Shown piece after piece: positions 1 through 7,323 of a stretch of DNA of 35,841 bases. Location: positions 1-35,841 of IMG/VR virus record IMGVR_UViG_3300021960_000238. One strand, 5' to 3'. Position numbers and translations under genes: made by a program. The stretch's first letter is position 1. Every line of letters starts with the position of its first letter. The notes below the pieces were generated by a model that was not told where the DNA came from, searched no databases, and saw only the letters and a program-made list of their open reading frames with translations. Source of the stretch: a virus.

Positions 1-323
1 GCATAGGTGACTTATGGAATTTAGAGTACGTTCAAGCGGTGAACTGAAATCACAAGGTGAAATCCGCAAACTCAATCCAAATGTTTCTTTGCCAAAGGTG
101 TGGAATAGCAACGTCTATGACACTTTGGGCATTGACCCAGTATTAGAAACACCCAGGCCAGACACTACTGGTGACTACAAGGTAGTGGTTCGTGACGGCG
201 CAGAGCAGGATGCGAATAGCAACTGGGTACAGGCGTGGATAGAGCGGGATATGTTTTCCGACACTACGGAAGACGGCGTTACTACCACAAAGGCAGAGCA
301 TGAGACTGCTTATCAGACTAGAT
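1..323. repeat. Left copy of near-identical terminal repeat
   Basis: Bases 1-323 align without gaps to 35519-35841 at a constant offset of 35518. I count 12 mismatches by eye. The repeat starts on the last sense codon and stop (GCA TAG) of a tail-fibre gene, whose complete version ends at 35524, and runs into the chaperone gene. Three mismatches lie just before the ATG. Most of those inside the gene are synonymous. It could be a terminal redundancy joined from slightly different genomes, or a true paralogous duplication. Confidence 0.9.
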
Positions 324-508
324 TGGATACAGAAGCTGCGGAGCGTGTTAGATCTGAGCGTGACCAAAAGCTAAAAGACACAGATTGGATGGGTATGTCT
401 GACGTTACTATGTCAGCGGATTGGGCAACCTACCGACAAGCACTGCGCGATGTGCCGGCACAGGAATCCTTTCCAACCGACATCACCTGGCCGACTGAGC
501 CTGTGTAG
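14..508 (+). CDS. Tail fibre assembly chaperone-like protein (Phage_tail_APC type)
   Basis: This 164-residue protein probably helps fold or assemble the tail fibre encoded just upstream on the circular map. The C-terminal third has the pattern of the Phage_tail_APC family: a charged helix at about 105-122, then TDWM, a WATYRQALRDVP-like stretch and a closing PTDITWP. The N-terminal half resembles a short beta-rich fibre-tip segment. The gene follows a fibre stop codon at 4-6. A second, truncated copy begins at 35532 with only a few amino-acid changes. Family assignment is from motif memory. Confidence 0.75.
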   Translation: MEFRVRSSGELKSQGEIRKLNPNVSLPKVWNSNVYDTLGIDPVLETPRPDTTGDYKVVVRDGAEQDANSNWVQAWIERDMFSDTTEDGVTTTKAEHETAYQTRLDTEAAERVRSERDQKLKDTDWMGMSDVTMSADWATYRQALRDVPAQESFPTDITWPTEPV

Positions 509-516
509 TATGAGCC

Positions 517-726
517 GTGATACATGTCTTTATTCTCATCGTAACGATTGGCGGTGAGGTTCAGTCTGAGGTATGCACACAAGCGTTATGCTTTCGATCA
601 CTAGAAACATGCAACTGGTACGCAGACAACCTACAAAGAGGTAGATCTCCAACTACGACAAGAGTCAGCGCGTACTGTAAACCAATCCTGGTAGACCCAG
701 ATCAAGAGGGTGTAAGAGTTTACTAA
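517..726 (+). CDS. Small Cys-containing protein, possibly exported
   Basis: I do not recognise this 69-residue protein. It has a GTG start with no clear Shine-Dalgarno sequence. A hydrophobic N-terminus (residues 3-11) could be a short signal or anchor, and four cysteines (20, 25, 32, 53) could pair if it is exported. Its stop overlaps the ATG of the next gene by one base, which supports it being real. It sits between the fibre chaperone and a membrane-anchored protein. Confidence 0.5.
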   Translation: MIHVFILIVTIGGEVQSEVCTQALCFRSLETCNWYADNLQRGRSPTTTRVSAYCKPILVDPDQEGVRVY

Positions 727-1202
727 TGGCCGCTGAAATTATTGCTGCAGTATCTGCTTGTTCTAGTGCTTACAGGTTTATCAAGAAGGCCGCAGCTGAA
801 GGAAAAGACCTGGCCGACATGGGTAGGGCAATTGGTGCGTTTTTTGACGCCAGGGAAGAAGTCAGTATCCTTGAGCAACAGGCTACCACTAGCAGCAAAA
901 TTGGTAAGTTGTTTGGAGGAAAGTCTGTTGAGTCTATGGCTCTTCAGGCGACTCTGGAGAAAGACAAGGCTCAAAGGCTAGAGCGAGAACTGAAGGATAT
1001 TTTCTTATGGAGTGGGCGAGGTGACCTCTGGGAAGATACCATCAGGCAGCGAGCCAGAATAAGAAATATGAAAATAGCCGAGGCTAAGGCAAAAGCTAAA
1101 GCCAGGGCAGACATGCTAGACCTGGTGGTCATAGGCGGAACATTGTTACTCATAGTGGTTATTGTTCTTTCTGTTACGAGTCTTATATTTGGTGCTGAAT
1201 AG
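726..1202 (+). CDS. C-terminally membrane-anchored protein of the tail/virion region
   Basis: This 158-residue protein has an Ala/Lys/Glu-rich helical body, likely coiled coil at about 70-130, with a KAKAKAKAR stretch. One strong transmembrane segment (about 131-155, LDLVVIGG to SLIF) ends three residues before the C-terminus. The topology suggests a tail-anchored membrane protein or a membrane-active virion component. It overlaps the upstream stop by one base and abuts the gp10-like gene. I recall similar proteins next to tail genes in marine podoviruses, but no function is known to me. Confidence 0.65.
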   Translation: MAAEIIAAVSACSSAYRFIKKAAAEGKDLADMGRAIGAFFDAREEVSILEQQATTSSKIGKLFGGKSVESMALQATLEKDKAQRLERELKDIFLWSGRGDLWEDTIRQRARIRNMKIAEAKAKAKARADMLDLVVIGGTLLLIVVIVLSVTSLIFGAE

Positions 1203-2684
1203 ATGACATTAGTTAGGTTAGACATTCCGGCCGGGATTTACAGAAACGGCACCGATCTGCAATCAGAGAACAGATGGCGAGATGCGAATCTTGTTCGCTG
1301 GATAGATAAAACCATGCGCCCGGTTGGCGGATGGCGCGTTAAGAGCGACACCGCTGCTGCGTATAAAATACGCGGAATGCTTGCCTGGAAGGATAACTCC
1401 AATTCCAGGTATATCGCTGGCGGCACATACGAGAAGCTATATGTCTGGAACCAAGGCGGCACCAGATACGACATAACACCAACCTCATTCACTTCTGGCA
1501 GAGAAGATGCATCCGCATTCACAGGATATGGCGCGGGCCCGTATAGCTATTACGAGTACGGCACTGAGCGTCCTGATAACCTTACTATACTGCCTGCTAC
1601 TACCTGGTCACTTGATACATTCGGTCAATACCTTGTTGCCTGTTCACCAGATGACGGCAAGCTATACGAGTGGCAGCTGAACACTGGCACACCTGCCGCG
1701 CAGATTACAAATGCGCCGACTTCCTGTACCGGGCTGGTTGTAAGCGAGGAACGCTTCCTGTTTGCTCTTGGCGCGGGCGGCAATCCTAGATTGGTTCAGT
1801 GGTGCGATAAAGAAAACAACACCACTTGGACGGCGGCCGCTACGAATGAGGCAGGAGATCTAGAGCTGCAGACGGCTGGAGAGATCCAGTGTGGTATTCG
1901 GGTCCGAGGCCAGGTTCTGATACTTACTAACGTTGATGCTCATGCGGCTACCTACCAAGGACCGCCATATGTCTACGGCATCGAGCGTGTAGGTACATCT
2001 TGCGGGATAATCAGCAGGAAGGCGGTTGCCACAACTGACCAGGGTGCTGTGTGGATGGGACGCAGATCTTTCTTTGCGTATGGCGGCGGAGCTGTGACCA
2101 AGATGGCGAGCGATGTATCTGATTACGTTTTTTCTGATATTAACGTTTCGCAGCAGAGCAAGGTCTGGGCTGTCACTAATTCTAGGTTTGGTGAAATCTG
2201 GTGGTTCTATCCATCTGGCGGATCAACTGAGTGTGATCGGTACGTGATTTACAATTTTGCAGAAGGAACTTGGTCAATTGGCGAAATGGCTAGAACCTCT
2301 GGCATAGACCATGGCGCCTTCAGAACGCCCATATGGGCCGATGCGGACGATAAGAAGATCTATGAGCACGAGGTCGGTTTGTCCTACGGATCTCTGTCTC
2401 CGTTCGCTGAGAGCGGCCCTATCATGATTGGTAATGGCGATAACGTTGCCCAGGTTACCAAGATGATTCCTGACGAGAGAGCTCAGGGAGATGTGAATGC
2501 CACGTTCAAGACTAGATTTTATCCAAATGGCGATGAAACGACTCATGGACCTTATTCTATGTCTAATCCAACGTCTCTCAGATTTACCGGCAGACAGATA
2601 AGGATCAGAGTAGAAGGTCAGGTGCTCTCAGATTGGCGTGTAGGCGTTAACAGGCTTGATGTAAGGCAGGGTGGCACCAGGTGA
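1203..2684 (+). CDS. P22 gp10-like packaged-DNA stabilisation / tail hub protein
   Basis: The 493-residue length is typical of the P22 gp10 (Phage_stabilise) type, which closes the portal channel after packaging and forms the hub for spikes and needle. The sequence begins with an IPAGIYRNGTDLQSENRWRD-like motif (residues 8-27) typical of these proteins. It then shows repeated WxxGG, YVWNQGG, GAVWMGRR and WWFYPSGG-type strands consistent with a beta-propeller. The ATG directly follows the previous stop. A GTG-started gene overlaps its end. Family is assigned from pattern recognition. A sequencing-blind alternative is another propeller-like tail hub. Confidence 0.72.
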   Translation: MTLVRLDIPAGIYRNGTDLQSENRWRDANLVRWIDKTMRPVGGWRVKSDTAAAYKIRGMLAWKDNSNSRYIAGGTYEKLYVWNQGGTRYDITPTSFTSGREDASAFTGYGAGPYSYYEYGTERPDNLTILPATTWSLDTFGQYLVACSPDDGKLYEWQLNTGTPAAQITNAPTSCTGLVVSEERFLFALGAGGNPRLVQWCDKENNTTWTAAATNEAGDLELQTAGEIQCGIRVRGQVLILTNVDAHAATYQGPPYVYGIERVGTSCGIISRKAVATTDQGAVWMGRRSFFAYGGGAVTKMASDVSDYVFSDINVSQQSKVWAVTNSRFGEIWWFYPSGGSTECDRYVIYNFAEGTWSIGEMARTSGIDHGAFRTPIWADADDKKIYEHEVGLSYGSLSPFAESGPIMIGNGDNVAQVTKMIPDERAQGDVNATFKTRFYPNGDETTHGPYSMSNPTSLRFTGRQIRIRVEGQVLSDWRVGVNRLDVRQGGTR

Positions 2685-3337
2685 GCGAATACGTTCCAGA
2701 GCCCTCTGGAGGCGCCTGGGAGACTTGGGCAAAACGCCTGAATCAGTACCTGGCTAGAACTAGGTCCATACTCAGGCACAAGATATCTGGAGAGAGCGCG
2801 TCCGAAGACGGCATTCTCCTGTGGGATCCACAGTATAAGTATCCTGTGATCTCCAAAGACGGCGAGTATGTGCAGATAGTGCTAGAAGATGGTCATGCTA
2901 ATCTATCGATTGGCTCTGACCAGACAGCCGCGGCAACTAATACTGCATATGCTCTGACTTTTGATACGCCAAGCGGTAACGTAGGCATATCACTAGGCAC
3001 ACCGTCTAGCAGAATAGTGTTTGATCAGGCTGGAGAGTACCTGCTGGCTTTTACAGCGCAGATAACTTCAACCTCGTCATCTACAGCTAACTTTTGGTTT
3101 TGGCCCAGAATAAACGGCACAGACGCTTCTGGGAGCACTATCAAGGCCGCTTTGCACCAGAATACGGCAACAACCGTGGTGTCCCGGTCAGCGATATTTA
3201 ACATATCTGCTAATGATTACCTTGAGGCAATGTGGGCGGTAGATAACACTAACGGGTTTCTGGATAACCATGCTGCGACGGCGTTTGCACCATCAACACC
3301 TGCAGTGACACTGGCAATAACAAGAATACATGGTTGA
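2681..3337 (+). CDS. Putative jelly-roll tail accessory or receptor-binding protein
   Basis: This 218-residue protein has two parts. The N-terminal ~60 residues (WAKRLNQYLARTR, SEDGILLWDPQY) look like a virion-attachment segment. The rest is Ser/Thr/Ala-rich beta sequence with FWFWPRINGTD and FNISANDYLEAMW, as in C1q/TNF-like jelly rolls of phage decoration or receptor-binding proteins. Translation starts at GTG overlapping the gp10-like stop by four bases, indicating coupling. The fold is inferred from strand pattern only. Confidence 0.6.
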   Translation: MSEYVPEPSGGAWETWAKRLNQYLARTRSILRHKISGESASEDGILLWDPQYKYPVISKDGEYVQIVLEDGHANLSIGSDQTAAATNTAYALTFDTPSGNVGISLGTPSSRIVFDQAGEYLLAFTAQITSTSSSTANFWFWPRINGTDASGSTIKAALHQNTATTVVSRSAIFNISANDYLEAMWAVDNTNGFLDNHAATAFAPSTPAVTLAITRIHG

Positions 3338-3689
3338 TGAATTCAAAAGGTGTGAGCCTTGGATAAACGCAGCCCTTCAGTACAGCGGCGGAACTCACGA
3401 AGTTGTTGACGTTTTTGATGGTATACTAGAGGGCAGAATGCAGTTATGGCCCGCAGAGAATAGCTGCCTGGTAACAGAAATATTGGCATATCCCAGGAAG
3501 AAGGTTTTGCACATATTCTTGGCTGGCGGAGATCTGGACGAGATCACCGGGATGCAAGAAGATGTTATAGCTTGGGCTAAAGGTCAAGGATGCTCTGGCC
3601 TGACACTAGCAGGGCGCCCAGGTTGGAAGAAGGCGCTAGAGAAACTTGGTTGGAAACCTACACTATTAACATTAGGTAAAGATATATGA
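3330..3689 (+). CDS. GNAT-like protein of the virion gene cluster
   Basis: This 119-residue protein resembles a compact GNAT-fold protein common in podovirus structural clusters. It has CLVTEIL followed by the VLHIFLAGGDLDEI strand-loop, then WAKGQGCSGLTLAGRPGWKKALEKLGW, matching a GNAT C-terminal helix-strand-helix. I do not see a clear Q/RxxGxG/A acetyl-CoA loop, so it may be a structural derivative without activity. It overlaps its neighbours by 8 and 4 bases, so it is embedded in the tail/ejection operon. Confidence 0.6.
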   Translation: MVDEFKRCEPWINAALQYSGGTHEVVDVFDGILEGRMQLWPAENSCLVTEILAYPRKKVLHIFLAGGDLDEITGMQEDVIAWAKGQGCSGLTLAGRPGWKKALEKLGWKPTLLTLGKDI

Positions 3690-4165
3690 GTGGCGGAAAA
3701 GGCGGAAGCCAGACAACACAGGTAGAAGTACCTCAATATGTAGAGGATGCTGCACGGGCCAACCTGGCTCAAGGCCAAGAGGTCAGCAGAATCGGTTATA
3801 CGCCGTATTACGGTCCCAGTGTCGCTGCTTTTAGTCCGATGCAGACGGCCGCTATGCAGAATACTGCAGATTTTGCGTCTGCTTTTGGCATGGCTCCTCA
3901 GATGGATGTCACGGCAGGTATGCCGCAGGCTGAGGAGTATGCGGGCGGGATTAGAGGTTACAGCTCGGCGCCTTTGTACGAGCAGGCAGTTGCAGAGCTC
4001 GCGGCTAGACGCCCTGCCCAGGCTGCCCTCATTGAATCCCAGTTTATTGATCCAACTGCTACAACCATGCAGCAAGGTTTGCTTAACCGAGGGTTTGATG
4101 ATGCCGGCATGGACTATGGCTATGACGAGAACATGGACTACAGGTACAGCGGTTACAGACCGTAA
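3686..4165 (+). CDS. Internal virion-type structural protein
   Basis: This 159-residue protein begins MSGGKGGSQTTQVEVP and has IGYTPYYGPSVAAF followed by SPMQTAAMQNTADFASAFGM. I associate this layout with internal or portal-proximal proteins of marine podoviruses. The C-terminus is Tyr/Asp/Met-rich (DYGYDENMDYRYSGY). No catalytic motif is visible. Stop/start overlap with the previous gene and an 11-base gap to the next Ala/Gln-rich protein place it in the ejection-protein operon. Function is inferred from context. Confidence 0.6.
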   Translation: MSGGKGGSQTTQVEVPQYVEDAARANLAQGQEVSRIGYTPYYGPSVAAFSPMQTAAMQNTADFASAFGMAPQMDVTAGMPQAEEYAGGIRGYSSAPLYEQAVAELAARRPAQAALIESQFIDPTATTMQQGLLNRGFDDAGMDYGYDENMDYRYSGYRP

Positions 4166-4176
4166 GGAATATATAT

Positions 4177-5892
4177 ATGGCTGGCGCAGGCGGACAACAG
4201 CAGCAACCACAGATGATGAATGTAGGTCAGCAGCAGGCTGTGCCTACCTTTGGCTCTCCTACGGCAATTGGCCAGGCAAGCGTACCCGGAGCAATCATGC
4301 AATCAATGGGCCAAGCGGCCCAAACAGCGTCTCAGGCCACGAATTACCAGCCACAGAACGTTCAGGCTGCAATGGCTCAGGCTCAGGGCTACGATGCTGC
4401 TCAGGCTTCTGCGGAAAGAGCGATGGCAGAACGTGCGGCAGCTCAAGGCTATGAGGCTACTGCAGCGGCAGCGCAAGGATACGAGGCAGAAAGAGCTGCG
4501 GCAGAACGCGCAGCGGCTCAAGGTTACGGAGCAGAAAGAATTGCCGGAGTTGGCCCTGTAACCGCAGAACGTGTTGCGGCGGGTCAGTTGGCCGGAACAA
4601 ACCTAGATCCCTATTTCAACCCATATGAAACTCAAGTAGTCCAGCAGTCGCTGCAGGACATCGAGAGACAGAGGTTGATGCAGCAGAACCTGGGAGCAGC
4701 TCAGGCAGAGGCAGCAGGCGCCTATGGCGGATCCCGGTCCGGCATTGCTGCAGCAGAGACTAATCGAGCATTTGCTGAGCAGGCAGCGAGGACCGCGGCA
4801 GGATTGCGTCAGGCAGGATTCACTCAGGCTCAGCAAGCGGCTCAGACAGACATACAGAGAGCCCTACAAGCTAATCTGGCCAATCAGGCTACCGGGCTGC
4901 AGGCAGCTACCACTACCGCAAATCTTGGGCAGCAGGCACAGCTCGCTAACCAAGCGGCGGCCAACCAGGCAGCGCAATTTGGAGCTCAGTCTCAGAACGT
5001 GGCAGCACTGCAGAATGCCCAGCTTGGCACTCAGGCAGCTCTTGCTAATCAGGCTGCAGCTAACCAAGCTTCTCAGTTTGGCGCTCAGGCACAAAATGTT
5101 GCAGCATTGCAAAACGCAGCAGCTCAGAACCAAGCGGCACAATTCGGAGCCCAGGCTCAAAACGTAGCAGCGTTACAAAACGCACAATTAGGCACTCAAA
5201 CGGCACAACAAAACGCTCAGCTTGGCACTCAAACTGCCCTGGCAAATGCAGCGGCGCAGAATCAAGCTGGCCAATTTGGAGCTGCGGCGCAAAATCAAGC
5301 AGCTCTTGCCAACCAGCAAACAGCTATGCAGGCCCAGTTAGCTAACCAGCAGGCCGGTCTACAGGGTCAGCAGGCAAGGCTCTCAGCGGCTAACCAATTA
5401 GCCAACACTGCTAACCTTGGTTTTGGCATGGTCAGAGACGTTAGGTCTGATCTTGCCGCGGCAGGAGCTCAGCAGCAGGCAGTACAGCAGGCGCTGATTA
5501 ACGCAGCTCAGCAGCAGTACGCTGGATATACTGGAGCACCACAGCAGGCTCTACAGACGCAGCTAGGCGCATTCGCGGGATCTCAGACAGGCGAGCAGAC
5601 TCAGACGGCTACACGCCAGCCTGGACTGTTTGACTACCTGTCACTAGGAGCAACAGCAGCAGCATCTGACCGTAGGCTGAAAGAGAACATCCGCCAGGTA
5701 GGCATGACTGACCGCGGCATCAATCTCTATCGATGGGATTGGAACGATGAAGGCCGCAGGGTCGCAGGCAATCAGGAGGGCTTTGGTGTAATCGCGCAAG
5801 AAGTGAAGCGCATTATCCCTGAAGCAATCTCCATGGCTGAAGATGGCTATCTGAGAGTTGACTACACCAAGATATTTCCCTGGTTACACTAA
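4177..5892 (+). CDS. Ala/Gln-rich repeat virion protein with C-terminal peptidase S74 chaperone
   Basis: This 571-residue protein has three regions. Residues ~67-123 contain AQGY repeats alternating with Ala/Glu/Arg helices. Residues ~256-388 are a run of Ala/Gln/Asn repeats built on QFGAQxQNVAALQNAQLGT, probably a long helical fibre or coiled coil. The C-terminus (from Ser497) is a peptidase S74 intramolecular chaperone: SDRRLKENI, LYRWDWN, GFGVIAQEVKRIIPEA and VDYTKIFPWL. In characterised S74 proteins the chain self-cleaves at the Ser-Asp bond after trimerisation, and Ser497-Asp498 is the equivalent. A Shine-Dalgarno-like AAGGA precedes the ATG. It may be an internal fibre or ejection protein. 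Confidence 0.75.
   Translation: MAGAGGQQQQPQMMNVGQQQAVPTFGSPTAIGQASVPGAIMQSMGQAAQTASQATNYQPQNVQAAMAQAQGYDAAQASAERAMAERAAAQGYEATAAAAQGYEAERAAAERAAAQGYGAERIAGVGPVTAERVAAGQLAGTNLDPYFNPYETQVVQQSLQDIERQRLMQQNLGAAQAEAAGAYGGSRSGIAAAETNRAFAEQAARTAAGLRQAGFTQAQQAAQTDIQRALQANLANQATGLQAATTTANLGQQAQLANQAAANQAAQFGAQSQNVAALQNAQLGTQAALANQAAANQASQFGAQAQNVAALQNAAAQNQAAQFGAQAQNVAALQNAQLGTQTAQQNAQLGTQTALANAAAQNQAGQFGAAAQNQAALANQQTAMQAQLANQQAGLQGQQARLSAANQLANTANLGFGMVRDVRSDLAAAGAQQQAVQQALINAAQQQYAGYTGAPQQALQTQLGAFAGSQTGEQTQTATRQPGLFDYLSLGATAAASDRRLKENIRQVGMTDRGINLYRWDWNDEGRRVAGNQEGFGVIAQEVKRIIPEAISMAEDGYLRVDYTKIFPWLH
4378..4545 (+). repeat. AQGY-encoding degenerate repeat
   Basis: Within the S74-domain gene this stretch encodes three to four AQGY(D/E/G)A units separated by Ala/Glu/Arg helices. 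The DNA is not an exact tandem repeat; codon differences suggest an old duplication under protein-level selection. Confidence 0.6.
4945..5340 (+). repeat. Ala/Gln/Asn repeat block in the virion protein gene
   Basis: Repeated units encode QFGAQ-QNVAALQNA-QLGTQ-ALANQAA in varying order, at least three rounds. The block looks able to expand or contract by recombination, which would change fibre length. Confidence 0.75.
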
Positions 5893-6194
5893 TGACTCCA
5901 CTTGAAGCAATCATAGCATCACAACAGGCTGGCAATATGCCTACCCAGTACGCTGCTCAACTAATGCCCGTGCAGCCGGTAGATTTGCAGATGGGAATGC
6001 CTGTTGTGCCCTCTATGACAGCCGAGGAGCGCCGGGACATGTTTACTGGCTACGGGATACAACCAAACGCTAACGGCAACTACAGCTTCGATGACAGGCT
6101 CAGGGTTGCTGGCTATAACCTTGCTAACGCACCGTTCAGGGCATACGACAACACCAGGTCTATGGCTCGCGGTCTAATGGATCTATTTAGGTAA
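5892..6194 (+). CDS. Small virion-region protein of unknown function
   Basis: I do not recognise this 100-residue protein. It has a Met/Pro/Val-rich middle (QPVDLQMGMPVVPS), then TAEERRDMFTGYGI and a C-terminal basic stretch (RAYDNTRSMARGLMDLFR) that may form an amphipathic helix. The ATG overlaps the S74 gene stop by one base. Position between two ejection-type genes suggests a minor virion component. Confidence 0.6.
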   Translation: MTPLEAIIASQQAGNMPTQYAAQLMPVQPVDLQMGMPVVPSMTAEERRDMFTGYGIQPNANGNYSFDDRLRVAGYNLANAPFRAYDNTRSMARGLMDLFR

Positions 6195-6198
6195 CACT

Positions 6199-7323
6199 AT
6201 GGCTAATGGCATAAACCCATATGCGCTACAGCAAGCTACCGGCGCGGGACCATTTACAAACCAAATGGCTAACCAGCCGATACCTGCGTTCCCGCCTCCA
6301 AGACAGGCTCCTGCGCCTCGTCAGGGAATGGGTGGGCGAGCGATGGGAATACTTGGGTCTATTGGTAACTTTATTCAAGATAACCCGGCTTTGATGAACC
6401 GTCTTGCTATTGGCTTTCAGGGAATGACCTTGAATCCAAACGCTGCAATTATTAACGCTAATCAGAGGCAGTTAGAGGCCCAGCAGCAGCTGGATTTACT
6501 AAGAGATCAGGCAAACAAGACCGCAGAGTATTTGCGTCGAATGGGTTACACCACAGAAGCGGATATAGTAGAGAAAAATCCCACAATGGCTCAGGATGTG
6601 TTTAAGGCTGTTATTGGGAAAACTATAGGTACATCAGGAATAAAGACTAGCCAGGTCTATACAGACCCATCTTCTGGTCAGCAGTATGTTGTTGAAACTA
6701 ACCCGAATACCGGGCAAATAGCTCGCAGAGATGTTGAGGGAGCAACAGGTCTTACTCCGCGGCAAGAGCAAGAAATGGAAACCCAGACAGCTCTAACGCT
6801 GGCAGACAGAGAGTCTGCTCAGGCCGCCGGTCAAAGATATTACGGGCAAGCGGAATCTCTTAATACGCAGATGACTAATTTACGAAGAGCTTATACAGCA
6901 AGCGCCGCAGGAGGTGGAAGCGGGCTTATAAGAAACTTATTGCCCGCTTTTGACGCGACTACATCTCAGTTGAGGCAAGCTGCAAATTCATTGGGTATCG
7001 ATGTTATTAACTCGGCAACGTTCGGAGCACTAAGTGCGACAGAGCTGCAGTTAGCATTGAGCACCGCTATAGATATGAGCTTAGGGCCAGAAGAACTGCA
7101 AAAACAAATAACAGCGAAGTTGGCGGCTCAGGAAAAGCTATACAACGAGCTGCTTAGATCTGCTCAACTATTGTCATCAGGTAACACTGGGTACAGCACT
7201 TTCATACAGCGGCAAGAATTTATACCAGTTACTCCGCCAGCAGGAGTACCGTTAAGTGATTGGTATGGAATGGATGCTAATCAAAAGAGACAGGCAATTG
7301 AGCTGTTTGGAGGTAACCAGTAA
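6199..7323 (+). CDS. Putative internal virion / ejection protein A
   Basis: This 374-residue protein starts with a Gln/Pro/Ala-rich low-complexity segment (to about residue 50), then long helical stretches rich in Gln, Ala and Leu (about 90-125 and 190-310) and a C-terminal DWYGMDANQKRQAIELFGG-like helix. No enzyme motif is visible. Composition, helical content and its place two genes before the portal fit ejection proteins such as P22 gp7/gp16/gp20 by role only. It overlaps the next gene by one base. Composition becomes more AT-rich from here to 9260. Confidence 0.6.
   Translation: MANGINPYALQQATGAGPFTNQMANQPIPAFPPPRQAPAPRQGMGGRAMGILGSIGNFIQDNPALMNRLAIGFQGMTLNPNAAIINANQRQLEAQQQLDLLRDQANKTAEYLRRMGYTTEADIVEKNPTMAQDVFKAVIGKTIGTSGIKTSQVYTDPSSGQQYVVETNPNTGQIARRDVEGATGLTPRQEQEMETQTALTLADRESAQAAGQRYYGQAESLNTQMTNLRRAYTASAAGGGSGLIRNLLPAFDATTSQLRQAANSLGIDVINSATFGALSATELQLALSTAIDMSLGPEELQKQITAKLAAQEKLYNELLRSAQLLSSGNTGYSTFIQRQEFIPVTPPAGVPLSDWYGMDANQKRQAIELFGGNQ

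Noticed and set aside
3584-4210. Long minus-strand open frame opposite the virion genes
   Set aside because: It lies opposite well-supported + strand genes and looks like a shadow of Ala/Gln-rich codons. All genuine genes here are on the + strand.
4945-5340. CRISPR array
   Set aside because: The repeats are imperfect, in-frame and protein-coding, with no unique spacers.
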